NCBI GenBank assembly: GCA_026214975.1 | Contig: JAOBSW010001121.1 | Location: 48,301-112,300, forward strand | Direction: 5' to 3' | DNA: 64,000 nt | Source: Gentiana macrophylla | Taxonomy: Eukaryota > Streptophyta > Magnoliopsida > Gentianales > Gentianaceae | In this document: positions 11,791 to 21,010 of the stretch, piece by piece | How positions within the stretch are numbered: the stretch's first letter is position 1 | Layout: the number at the start of each line of letters is the position of its first letter | Notes under the pieces: model-generated | Databases searched by the model: none | The model's input: only the letters and a program-made list of their open reading frames with translations | Told to the model about the DNA's origin: nothing | Program-made: the position numbers and the translations under genes

Positions 11791-12893
11791 GATTTTCCGG
11801 AGAACAGTTCTCAGAATGAGCCGGATAACACCCATTTTGCTGCTAGTTATCCTCCAAGATATTGTTACAAAACCGAGTTCCAGATTCGAGCCACAGGTAT
11901 GATTTATGTTTGTGTTTCTAGTTGAAAACAATGTTGACAGTGCCTAATTCTATTCTTTTTAATGAGTGAAATGGAATTGCTGAGTTCGAACAAAGAGCTG
12001 GAGGCCCAAATTTCCGAGCTTAAGCTAACGCTTGAAGAGAAAAATAGAGAGGTACTATGAATTTTAAACTCATTGATTGCTATCCTTTCAGCTCAATCCA
12101 TTTCCATTGTGTGAATTTGTCCATATTCTAAAAATGTAGTCACTAATATGTCTGAAACGAAGTTGTAACTTCAATTATCAAGATTAAGCATTTGATCCCC
12201 TAATTTAGAATTTACTGGATTTCATTCACAGTTTGTCTATGACTATGACTGCAACAATTTTTATCCAAAGATATGAACTTTGAATCAAAAAAAGTGGAAG
12301 AAGTGAAATTCTACTAAGTTGTACACTGTTCAGTTTTGATGTTAAGTGCTCTTTGCTAATATGAATGATAATTAACACCTCTTTTAATTTGATTGGGCAC
12401 CCCATGATTTCCCAGTTTTCCTTTCCAAACTTGGCTGTGAAGAATTATAAGAAAATTAATAAAGTGGTGTTTTTAAGCAAGTGTGGGCCTATGCCTAAAT
12501 TGTTTAGATGTTAAGACTTGTTGAAACATGAAGGTGATTGATGGTACTATGAACCTGCAGATATCCAAAGATTGGAACAGAAAGTGGATTTACCAATTGG
12601 TTCTTACAACTTGGCATTGCCTCCATGGAGAAAAGGTATGTACACAAATGAACATTAAATGATCTTCTAAAGCTAAGTACTCACTCTTAATCTATCTTTG
12701 AGTCTGGGACCGTTCCTTGGGCAACTGGGGTTGAGGGGAATCCCAAGGCAGGTATTGAAACTGCCATGGTAGATATTGAAGCTACCATTGTCAACTCTTT
12801 TGATAACCATGGAGCTGAAACTAATAGTTCTGTTGAGAACATAAATAATGGTAGGTCTGTTGTGGTTGATCATATTGGTGATCCCACAGTTTA
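11791..12893 (+). pseudogene. exon-like blocks of an unrecognised gene
   Basis: Four open blocks separated by AT-rich, GT/AG-bounded spacers. (a) About 11791-11897, after TGTGTTAG and before GTATGATT, with NEPDNTHFAASYPPRYCYK. (b) 11963-12051, before GTACTATG, a coiled-coil piece (NKELEAQISELKLTLEEK). (c) About 12561-12634, after CTGCAG, with LPIGSYNLALPPWRK. (d) About 12700-12893, acidic, ending in a TAA, with ETAMVDIEATIVNSF. I do not recognise the protein. Exon phases do not all fit, notably a to b. It could be a captured or degraded host gene fragment. The order and splice-like borders argue against chance, but one antisense frame across block a is open too. Confidence 0.4.
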
Positions 12894-12983
12894 AGGTTTG
12901 GTTTAAGGATGCATCTATGATATTTTAAAGAAGATTGACTATGTTTTTGACTTGGTTCATATCATTAAGCTTTCTAATAGACT

Positions 12984-13552
12984 AGTGTTACTTTGTTGGT
13001 GTGTTACTTTGTTGGTGTGTTCTTGTATTCTTTATTCTTGTATTCGTTTTATCATATCGTGTCATTTTCAGCCATATATAAGCCAAATTTAAGGCTGAAA
13101 AATTAGATTTTGAAGCAACAAATAAAGTGTTTAAGGGTGCACACACTTGGTTATTTATCCCAGCATCTTTGCTTGTAGTTTCTTGTCATTGAAGTGGAAA
13201 TCTAATGGCTAATTTCATATGTTGTACTGTGCATATGTTGCCCGGTTTGTAATCCGGGTGGTAACATGAGTAGTTGTCAGACAGTCCTTTGTTGGTGTGT
13301 TACTTTTTTGAGAACAAAAATAGACTAGTGTGTTACTTTGTTGGTGTGTTATTTTGTTGAGAACAAAAATAGACTAGTGTGTTACTTTGTTGGTGTGTTA
13401 CTTTGTTGGTGTGTTACTTTGTTAGTGTGTTACTTTGTTGAGAAACAAAAATAGACTAGTGTGTTACTTTGTTGGTGTGTTACTTTGTTGAGAACAAAAA
13501 TAGACTAGTTTGTTACTTTGTTAGTGTGTTACTTTGTTGGTGTGTTACTTTT
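12984..13552. repeat. minisatellite, unit GTGTTACTTTGTTGGT
   Basis: A 16-base unit (GTGTTACTTTGTTGGT) occurs twice at about 12984-13018 and then many times in 13290-13552. There it alternates with a longer phrase (GAGAACAAAAATAGACTAGT), giving a higher-order unit of about 50 bases repeated four to five times. Copies differ by one or two bases. Spacers are not unique and no cas genes exist, so this is not a CRISPR array. Confidence 0.88.
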
Positions 13553-13592
13553 TTTGATTAAAATGGTTATGTTTGTGTTTTTCTGTCCTTAG

Positions 13593-13683
13593 AAAATTGA
13601 AGGAGCCAAAATTCTCTATTGATGAGGCCGAGCCGATGCTATTTGATGCATTTTTTGCTTCATACATCTTTCATGGAGTTTGA
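13593..13683 (+). pseudogene. further exon-like block
   Basis: After a pyrimidine-rich stretch ending CTGTCCTTAG, a 29-codon open block with DEAEPMLFDAFFASYIFHGV ends at TGA 13681-13683. It may be the terminal exon of the gene whose pieces lie at 11791-12893, with the minisatellite in the intervening intron. I do not recognise the domain. Confidence 0.3.
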
Positions 13684-13689
13684 TGTGGT

Positions 13690-15242
13690 GCCGGTTTGAA
13701 GGATGAAGGTCCATAGATGGTAAAACAGACTGTTTTTGTCTTCAAGAACTTAAAGAATGTTTTAGTTTCATTGATAGGCTTTTTGATTACATCCAATAGT
13801 TCCCCTGGAGTTGCATCTCCATAATACTTTGATAGATTGTTTCATTAGGCTATAAAGCATTTTTTTGATAGATTGTTGTATTACGCAATGTTAATTGTGA
13901 TATTTTGGATGTTAATGTTACTTTTTGTTATCGTGTATCGTGTTGTATTCTTGTGTTCTTTGTGTTCTTTGTGTTACACAGTTACATGTGTTGGTGTAAA
14001 CTTCGGCTTTCAAATACTACTTCAAAAGGGTATCAAACGCGGTCTCAAATTGAAGATAAAAAAATATGGACTTTGGTGAAACAATTTTGATGATCGGTGT
14101 TCTAAATCAAAAGTTACGGTCGTTTATAAGAAAAACGCTCTGGTTAATGCAAATATTTTTTCGACTTTCAAAATTTACATCGGAAGGGTATCGTATTTGG
14201 GCTCAAATTAAAGAGCAAAAAAAATATGAATTTTTGTGAAAAAATTTCGACGATCGGAGTTATAAATTAAAAGTTACGAGTATTTGATAAAAAAAATAAA
14301 AAAAAAATAAAAAATCAAACCTGTATATATCAATATATGCTGAAGCGAAAGGCGGAAGCAAGTGAAGACGCGCGGCTTGATTAAAAAGGGGTATTTTTGT
14401 CCGTCTGAATTTTTTTTGCCCTTTTTGCAACTAAAAAAAGTAATGTGTCCTATTTATTCATTTTGTAAATATTTTTGTCCTTTTCCCTCGATCCCCCATA
14501 AGATTATATCTTGTGTAATGTACCTCTCGAGCTAGATTTTTTTTTATCTTTTTAAAATAAAATATTGCAGCAGCCCTAATATCTCTGAGTAATGTAACAT
14601 TATTATTAATTTTATACATAGGTCACCAAAATAACAAACGATTAAAATGATCATGTATACACAAAACTACTGTCACATTCTTTTAAGGCAAATATTTGTT
14701 TTTAGTTAAAGGTTTGAATCAAGGTCAAGATATGTATGAAAAATTGATGGTCTTTGGGTGAAGTTAAAGATATGTACGAAAGACCATTATTACATTTACT
14801 ACTATTTGAGCAAACATATTAGACCCCAATATTTTAGGCTAAATGTCAGCAATGTAATTCAATTATTCTAAATTAGTCAATTGGTAACGGATATCAATTG
14901 CTCACCAATAAATGACAGCATAATTTACGAGCTACTGACTTGACCACATGTGTAGGAAAAATTTAGTGATTAAAAATCCTACTAAAAGAAATATATATAT
15001 ATATATATATTAAATTCTATTCATATCATAAATGAGTTATGGGGAGACTAATGCATACGTATATTAGACAAAATATAGATGATCGTTAACTATACATTGT
15101 TGAACAAATAGTCAAAATAATTATACACAAATATAATATAAATAAATTATAAATCCCATACAATTCATTTAATATTGTGATTTAATAGTTCTCCACTCCT
15201 ATACGCTCAACCGAAAATCAGGACATTAGATATCGACTTGCT
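13690..15242. other. AT-rich noncoding stretch
   Basis: Apart from the tandem duplication at 14002-14291 and a short (AT)n at about 14991-15010, I see no gene here. Short open frames around 13873-14090 are low-complexity and lack family features. A phrase GGGGTATTTTTGTCC near 14390 is common in plant repeats. Confidence 0.5.
14002..14291. repeat. diverged tandem duplication of about 130 bp
   Basis: Two direct copies, 14002-14131 and 14161-14291, share CTTTCAAA, GGGTATC, CTCAAATT, AAATATG, GATCGG and AAAAGTTACG in the same order at about 70-75% identity by eye. They lie in AT-rich noncoding DNA. Confidence 0.6.
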
Positions 15243-15277
15243 ACAAAGGTATCAACCCAAAAATTTGGGATGTTACA

Positions 15278-15442
15278 GGTCCATTTTTGGTAACTAAAGT
15301 GCATGCATCTGGAGCAGTCGAATTGACGGATGGCAAGACGACCTTCATAACAAATGGTCATAGAGTGAAGATTTTCGTTGAAGAAGAAAGAATCCCTCCA
15401 ACTCGAGAGGTGATGTCCCTTGTTGACCCCCCGGTAAATTAA
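15278..15442 (+). pseudogene. GypF pol, C-terminal end of integrase
   Basis: An open frame of 54 codons ending at TAA 15440-15442 and beginning GPFLVTKVHASGAVELTD, followed by FITNGHRVKIF. This is the conserved 'GPF.V..V...GAVE' tail that ends pol in Athila/Tat elements. Nothing upstream of about 15243 matches pol, so the gene is truncated. Confidence 0.75.
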
Positions 15443-16081
15443 AATAGATGATAGTCTAGCTATAGACTATAAATTTAGCAGTCACGGGTACTATCCTTCT
15501 AATTACTTAAGCATTTATTTCCAGTTGATATTATACTTAGCTGCTGCATGCTTTGGTGAGTAATTATTTAGAAGTATCCCCTTTTGTTATAAAATGTAAA
15601 TTAATTATCATTTTGATAATCTAAGATGTCAAATTAAAAAGAATAAATAAAAATAATTATATAATAATAAATAACAAGGTATCTACCTACATATTTTCAA
15701 TAAAACTTGGTAGTATAAGGAAAAATAATAATAAAAATAATGATACTTCAATATAAATATATATGATAAAATAAAATTTAAAAAAAAAACCAAACCGGTT
15801 TGCGTGTATACCCAATTTGAATTCAGAATCAGTTTTCTTTTCCTCTCTCCTCCTTAACTCCCTCAATAATCGGTTCTTCTCTTCCCGTCCCCCATAACTC
15901 CTTCATCTCCTCCCACAGTCTTCTTTTTCTTCTCCAAAATTTTTCTTTTTTTATCTAATAAGCAAGGAAGCACACCACTCTATTTTGCTTTTGGATCGGC
16001 GGTTCCAAATCTTTTTCCAGCGAAGCTCCATTCTTTCCGACCATCAATTATTCTACTCCGGTGATTTAACACAACAAGACG
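15443..16081 (+). promoter_or_regulatory. leader region of GypF accessory gene 1
   Basis: AT-rich DNA with TATA-like sequences near 15750 gives way to a pyrimidine-rich stretch (15835-15955, TTTTCCTCTCTCCTCC and similar) that looks like a plant 5' leader. It ends at a splice donor-like GACG|GTAATC at 16081/16082. No coding frame is seen. A transcription start between about 15780 and 15840 is inferred only. Confidence 0.4.
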
Positions 16082-16203
16082 GTAATCAAATTTTATCTTT
16101 CATTTCATGAATTTTTAATCAATATTTGCTTTGCTTATGATTTGAAGGAAAAATTTAAAGTTTTAATTTTGATATTATTGTTGTGTTAATACCACCACCG
16201 TAG
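16082..16203 (+). other. putative 5'-UTR intron of GypF accessory gene 1
   Basis: A 122-base, T-rich stretch bounded by GTAATC and ACCACCGTAG. The AG is immediately followed by the ATG at 16204. The antisense gene of GypD has the same layout (intron 45674-45208, acceptor one base before ATG). Confidence 0.5.
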
Positions 16204-17832
16204 ATGGCCGAATCCTCAAATCCTCGTAGAAAAAATACCGAAAAAAAACGTAAGACCACTACCCCAGTTATTGTAGTCCCAGTCCATGAGCCCCGCCCTC
16301 TTACTGCCGAAGAGACTCCGGTCGCCATCCAAGCCTACGACACGTATTTTCGAAACTGTAATTTTCTGCTTGAGCGTGGTGTAGAATTTGGGTCTCTAAG
16401 CACTGAATTTCGTCAAATTTTTGAAAAACGTAACTGGTTAGAAATTGCCAAGGAACGAACTGATAATGTCAATGTCACACTGGTAGCCGAATTCTATTCA
16501 GTTATTTCAGCTTATGAACCTATTGAGAACGGACCACTCACCTCAATTTCAATCCGTGGCACCACCATCCCTTTTACTCTTGAAATTATTAATGCATTTT
16601 ATAGCATTCCTGAGATTCCTGTCGAGCAAGATTACTATACAGTCTGGAACCTTGATCAGCCGAGTTTAATGCTCGTTAAGTCTCTCGAGGCTCAGCATGC
16701 TTTCGATCCCTCTGCCACTTGGGTCGAACGAAGGTTTAAGTTTGGTGGATGTTTCAAGGATGTTCGAGCCCTAAAACATTTTCTAGGTCATAATGTGAGT
16801 CCCTCTAGACAGTGCATTTGGTTCTGATGATGTTTGTATTGCCTGGGCAATAGTTATCGATGTTCCAGTTAATCTAGGACGTCTTATCTATACCAAAACT
16901 GTTGATTTTGCTACCAGTCGTTTTAGGAGTGGAAATATGCCTTTTCCTAATTTAATTTCTGCACTCGGCATTCGAGCCCAAGTCCCTGTCCTTCCACCTG
17001 ACAGGATTGTATCACCTTCTACGCCTAGGATTGGCCCTCACTTTGCTGAACTTCCAACTGGTCGCTTAGACTACAACAATCCCGCTCGAACTCAAGGATT
17101 ACCTCCTAGGTCTTCTCAAACATCTGTTCCGTCTTTATTTTCATCCCCAAGAATGTTTCCTATTCAAACCTTGCTCAGGAGGCTCGTTTTGACTTCATAG
17201 ACTCTACTTTAGCCGCCATTTTGAGGGGTCAAGCCACAACTGATGCTAATATGATCTCAGGTTTTGAGAGAGTTCGGTTGTGGCCTAACGATATTCGTGT
17301 TGGTATCAGGGGTCAACGCGCTTTTTTAAGATCTTTAAATCCGGCTTATGAACAGATTTCTGATAACCAGGCTCAGTGTCAAGCAAGTCCGTATACCTTG
17401 CCCACCTGGATCTCTCAGGCACCTACTCATACCCCCCATCACTCTTTCCCTACACCTACCTTTCCTTCTGGTGGTATGTCCGGTTTTATGTCTGCAGGTA
17501 CAAGTTCGACTACTGCTTTCTCTGGTGGTTTTAGCATTCCATCCTCTTTATCATCCGTTACTGCCAGTTTGGGAAGCATGGGCTTAGAAGGATCAGTGGT
17601 TATGTCTATTAGTGCTGCGGGTGCTCGTTTGGATGCTTTAGCATCAGCTGTCGAATTCTTAGATTCTCTCCAGTTCTTAAGCAGTCTGAATCCGGCACTC
17701 TTTCAAGGAACAAGTCTTATGAATCCAATAAGCTTTGCACCGACGGGAACGATGGCCATACATGATGCTACTTTTCACGCACCTATTCAAGACGCCGGGA
17801 TAGAAGAGTCTAAGACAGAATCAGACAATTGA
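16204..17832 (+). pseudogene. GypF accessory ORF 1 (plant transposon protein, Athila ORF-like)
   Basis: Starts MAESSNPRRKNTEKKRK (basic N-terminus) and carries the block typical of the 'putative plant transposon protein' / Athila ORF family: AYDTYFRNCNFLLERGVEF, RNWLEIA, then LVAEFYSVI, ISIRGTTIPFTLEIINAFY, and after one frame change near 16805, VCIAWAIVIDVPVNLGRLIY and LPTGRLDY. A second frame change lies near 17190, and the tail is Ser/Gly/Pro-rich, ending SKTESDN at 17832. Known members are retroelement-encoded proteins of uncertain role, sometimes called env-like because of position. ATG 16204 was chosen because an intron acceptor abuts it. Two frameshifts make it a pseudogene as read; without them it would be about 540 residues. 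Confidence 0.7.
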
Positions 17833-18369
17833 AAATTTCCTAAAACAAACTAATAGTTTAAATGTTATTGTGGATTGTTGTTTTGATTAAAAGTACGTTG
17901 GATTGATTACGGTTGTTTCTTGTTTGTAATATTCTGGTTGATGCACTCTTTGGGTAGTGCACTTCTTAAATTTTATAATTATGCCTAGTTTATAAAAATT
18001 TGTGCTCTCATTATTTGCTAAATTTTACATCCCTAATGTTGTTTTTAGAAAAAAAAATTGGTCCAAAAGTATGTTTTAGCCTCTGTACGTGAATAGTGAT
18101 ATCCCAGTTTGCGCCGGGAGTCACCGGTTTACGCCGGAGTCTCTAACTGGAACCTTTTGTCGTTTTGCGCGGTCTCGCGCCAGAATACCCCGGTCCATGG
18201 CTGCCCCCTGATTTTGCACACCGACTGACTTCTATGATGAAAATCATCATTTTTATTCTCTAGGCGTCTGAAATTTATTCCTATCCGGCGCACGCCGGCC
18301 AATACCCGGTCTACGCCGGACTTGTTAATTCTGGGCCGACCAGAAAGTAATCCAAGAAATTTCCAATTC
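17833..18369 (+). other. spacer between GypF accessory ORFs with CCGG-type palindromes
   Basis: No gene. It holds clustered palindromic words of the form CCGG-N6-CCGG: ACCGGTTTACGCCGG near 18125, CCGGCGCACGCCGG near 18285 and CCGGTCTACGCCGG near 18307. The same words recur in the GypF 3' LTR (26340-26510) and after Cop2 (near 24615), linking these pieces to one element. Confidence 0.6.
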
Positions 18370-18377
18370 TATATATA
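18370..18377 (+). promoter_or_regulatory. TATA box before GypF accessory ORF 2
   Basis: TATATATAG about 60 bases upstream of the ATG at 18439, followed by a pyrimidine-rich leader that ends CTTTCTTACAAG right before the ATG. The spacing is normal for a plant core promoter. A transcript start near 18400 is inferred. Confidence 0.5.
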
Positions 18378-18438
18378 GCAATTTACCAATCTCACAATTT
18401 ACACCAACTCTTCTTATCTTGAGTCCTTTCTTACAAGT

Positions 18439-19486
18439 ATGTCCTCCCCATCAATATCTTCGATAAACTCCATTTCACCCCCTTATTCTCCCGATTCTGG
18501 AACAATATGATATCCACTATAATACTCCCACCATCATCAATTATGCTACTGAAACAGCCAGAGATCGCTACTTTTCAACTTTTTGTCATTCTCCTATTCT
18601 GATCGAGAAAGGTTTGAACTTGCGCAAGATTAACGAATGGGAAGATATACGTATCATTTTGGGCGGCTGGGAACATTTTATTCGTACCCCCCGTGGACGA
18701 ATTAACATAACCAAAGTACGTGAGTTTTACGCCGTTCTCTCTGAAACCCCCTCGGTTGAAGCTATCACTACTGTCCACGTTCGTGGTACTGCAGTTCCTT
18801 TTACCCCTGCTATTATAAACCAAGTCTTATCGATCCCTCAGGCACAAACTACTCCTCACCAGCATTATGAAGTAGAGTGGCATTTGGATACAGTCACTGG
18901 TATCATTAACAAATGCACTGAAGCTTTCCAAGTTCTGTTTCCTAACATTGATCGTGATCGCAACGTGTCGGCCTCTGCCCTGTCACCTCACTTGTGTGCT
19001 TGGAAACACTTTATTAACTCACGTGCTTTCCCAACCAATGAATTTTCAGAAGTGAATGATGATGAAATGCTTTTGCTCTATGCCATTTCTGTTGGCGCAA
19101 TAATTGATTGGGGAATTCTTATTCATCGCACTGCTGTCTATTTTGCCCTGTCTCGTAGAACCTTTCGTCAGCCTTTACCATTCGCATGGCACATTTCTCG
19201 CCTATGTGATCACGTTGCTGGTGTTCCAGCTTTTGGTACTGATGAAGTCTTCCCTTGCCGTCATTCCCAAGTTGCGTTGTTACCAGTAGATATTCCCGGA
19301 GGCTCCTCTTCTGCTAAGGCAGGGGATACGGATAAAGCTGGTTGGTGTTCGTTGCCCTTGCATGCCTTGATAAATGGAGTTGGTAGTGTTGAATGGTTGG
19401 TAGAATGGAGTGTTATGCTGTTGGTTCTTTTCAGTTTCTTTTTATTTAAGATAAAAAATAATGACGTTAGCACGTCCGTTGTATAA
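18439..19486 (+). pseudogene. GypF accessory ORF 2, paralogue of ORF 1 with C-terminal membrane segment
   Basis: Same family as ORF 1, with matching blocks in the same order: ATETARDRYFSTFCHSPILI, NEWEDIRIILGGWEHF, ITKVREFYAVLSE, TTVHVRGTAVPFTPAIINQV, LCAWKHFINSRAFPTNEFSE, MLLLYAISVGAIIDWGILIH and LPFAWHISRLCDHVAGVP. The ATG at 18439 opens 23 codons and then meets TGA; a one-base shift near 18500 leads into the long frame that ends at 19486. The C-terminus has a hydrophobic run (MLLVLFSFFLF) with Lys-rich flank, a possible membrane anchor missing from ORF 1. Sequence similarity between ORFs 1 and 2 is low outside the blocks, so the duplication is old or the second came from another element. 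Confidence 0.65.
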
Positions 19487-19545
19487 TATTATATAAATAA
19501 ATCAAGGCTGCTATTATGTATCTATTATGTTGTTCAATTATTGTT

Positions 19546-19913
19546 TGTGGAAATATTACTCAGCAGACTCAGTGAGGCTTCAGCAGGGTGCTCAGCAGAT
19601 TGCTGAGTCTTAGGATTTCGTGCATAATATTTTGTACACCTTATTTAATTGTAAAATTAATTGTAAAAGACATATTAATTGTGAGTCATATAAACAATTA
19701 ATATGTCAAACTCTAGTTTACTTTATGTCATAGACATAACTTTTACTTTTTACTTTTGCATGCTTGCCGCCCATATCTACATACTCAAGTGGCCGCCCAA
19801 GCTAGCTAGCTAGTCTCTCTATCTCAATTGTATCTATTTATACATCTTTTACTCAATGAATAAACTAAGTTGAAGTTTACTCTTGTGTTTATCACATTCT
19901 CAAACTCTCTTCA
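19546..19913 (+). repeat. Cop2 5' LTR
   Basis: A 368-bp LTR, TGTGGAAATATTACTC to CTCTCTTCA. Inverted repeat arms are at 19669-19682 and 19694-19707. Five CAG/CTG words cluster in 19560-19612; the 3' partner shows CACAG, CGG and CTTCG at the equivalent places. Confidence 0.93.
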
Positions 19914-19926
19914 TGGTATCGAGCCT
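19914..19926 (+). other. Cop2 primer binding site, altered
   Basis: TGGTATCGAGCC at the LTR edge. The expected initiator tRNA-Met site is TGGTATCAGAGC, so CAGAG is read as CGAG. Loss of the A within CAG recurs in Cop3. Confidence 0.85.
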
Positions 19927-19971
19927 TCATCGAGTTCTAAAATCACGCAAAACTCAGTTCTTTTCGTAAAA

Positions 19972-21010
19972 ATGTCAACATTATCTCAAGTTTCATCTTC
20001 TTCAAGAGACTCACAATTTGCCTCAGACATGGGATAATCGAACACTCTTCTTTACAAATCATAAACTTGATGGTAACAATTACTTGCTATGGTCAAGGTC
20101 TATGAAAATGTATATCTCCGGCCAGGGCAAGATGGGATATCTGTCTGGTTCCAAACTCCGCCTCGCTAAACCGAACCCCAAGTTTGAAGCATGGGACACA
20201 GAAAATAACCAAGTCATGACCATCCTCACGAGGTCTATGACAAAAGAGATCGATGAGAACTTCATGATGTATGACATCGCTAAGGAAATCTGGGACAATG
20301 CAGAGACCTTTACTCAAAAAAGGACAATACATCTCAAGTCTATGAACTCAAGCTCAGATTCAAAATTGCGAGATAAGGGGATATGTCTCAGAACTCAATA
20401 CTTTAATCAACTATCTAAGGCATGGCAACACCTAGATATGTTGGAAACTCACCTGGAATGATGTTAAAGATGCCGCACTCTTTAAAGACATTATCGAGAA
20501 AAGAGAGTATTCAAATTCCTTCATCGGATCGAATCCTACTCTTGATGATGTCGAGGTAGAATTCTTGCTACTAAACCTCTTCCAAATCTCAAATCCATGT
20601 TTGCCGAGGTCAAACATGAGGAAATCAGAGGAAAGTGATGTCTTTGAACCCCTCGCCGACAACCCTACCGAAAGTGCCACCTGGCCGATCGTCGGGAACC
20701 TGGCTGAGGCTATCGAGGCTTACAGCGAAGCCTGGCCGATAAAATCGGGAAGCTGTTTCGTGACCACCGCAAACGCACTAATCACACCAAGGACACTTGC
20801 CTGGAAGCTACATGGCAAGCCTAACTCCTCCAAGACCTCCGGACCGCCAAGGAAAGTCGTAGGCGCATACATAAGTGAGGAAGAAGATGACAACAGTTGA
20901 ATGCTCACCTTGTCGCATTCAAAGCCTTCCTAACTCAACAAAAGGGAGGTAGTCACTCACCGACATAGCCTCTCATGCCAAGACAGTAAATTCTACTCAT
21001 CTATTAGTAA
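19972..21010 (+). pseudogene. Cop2 gag, frameshifted
   Basis: The ATG at 19972 (MSTLSQVSSSSRDSQ) leads to a stop after 21 codons. The homologous frame resumes by 20030 with FTNHKLDGNNYLLWSRSMKM, MYISGQGKMGYLSG and MTILTRSMTKEIDENF, then shifts again near 20330, 20455 and 20565. YFNQLSKAWQHLDMLETH is shared with Cop1. A basic, C-rich tail continues to about 20900. It is broken as assembled; most breaks align with CTG/CAG words in the sister copies. Confidence 0.8.

Noticed and set aside
12984..13552. Regular repeats with spacers that could suggest a CRISPR array
   Set aside because: The spacers are themselves repeated, the unit is a minisatellite, and the genome is a plant.
13560..15242. Helitron or Mutator boundaries around the exon-like blocks
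   Set aside because: No CTRR hairpin end, long terminal inverted repeat or 9-bp duplication could be identified by eye.
16796..16809. GTGAGTCCCTCTAG as an intron in GypF ORF 1
   Set aside because: Only 14 bases, far below the minimum for a plant intron; a simple frameshift explains the break.
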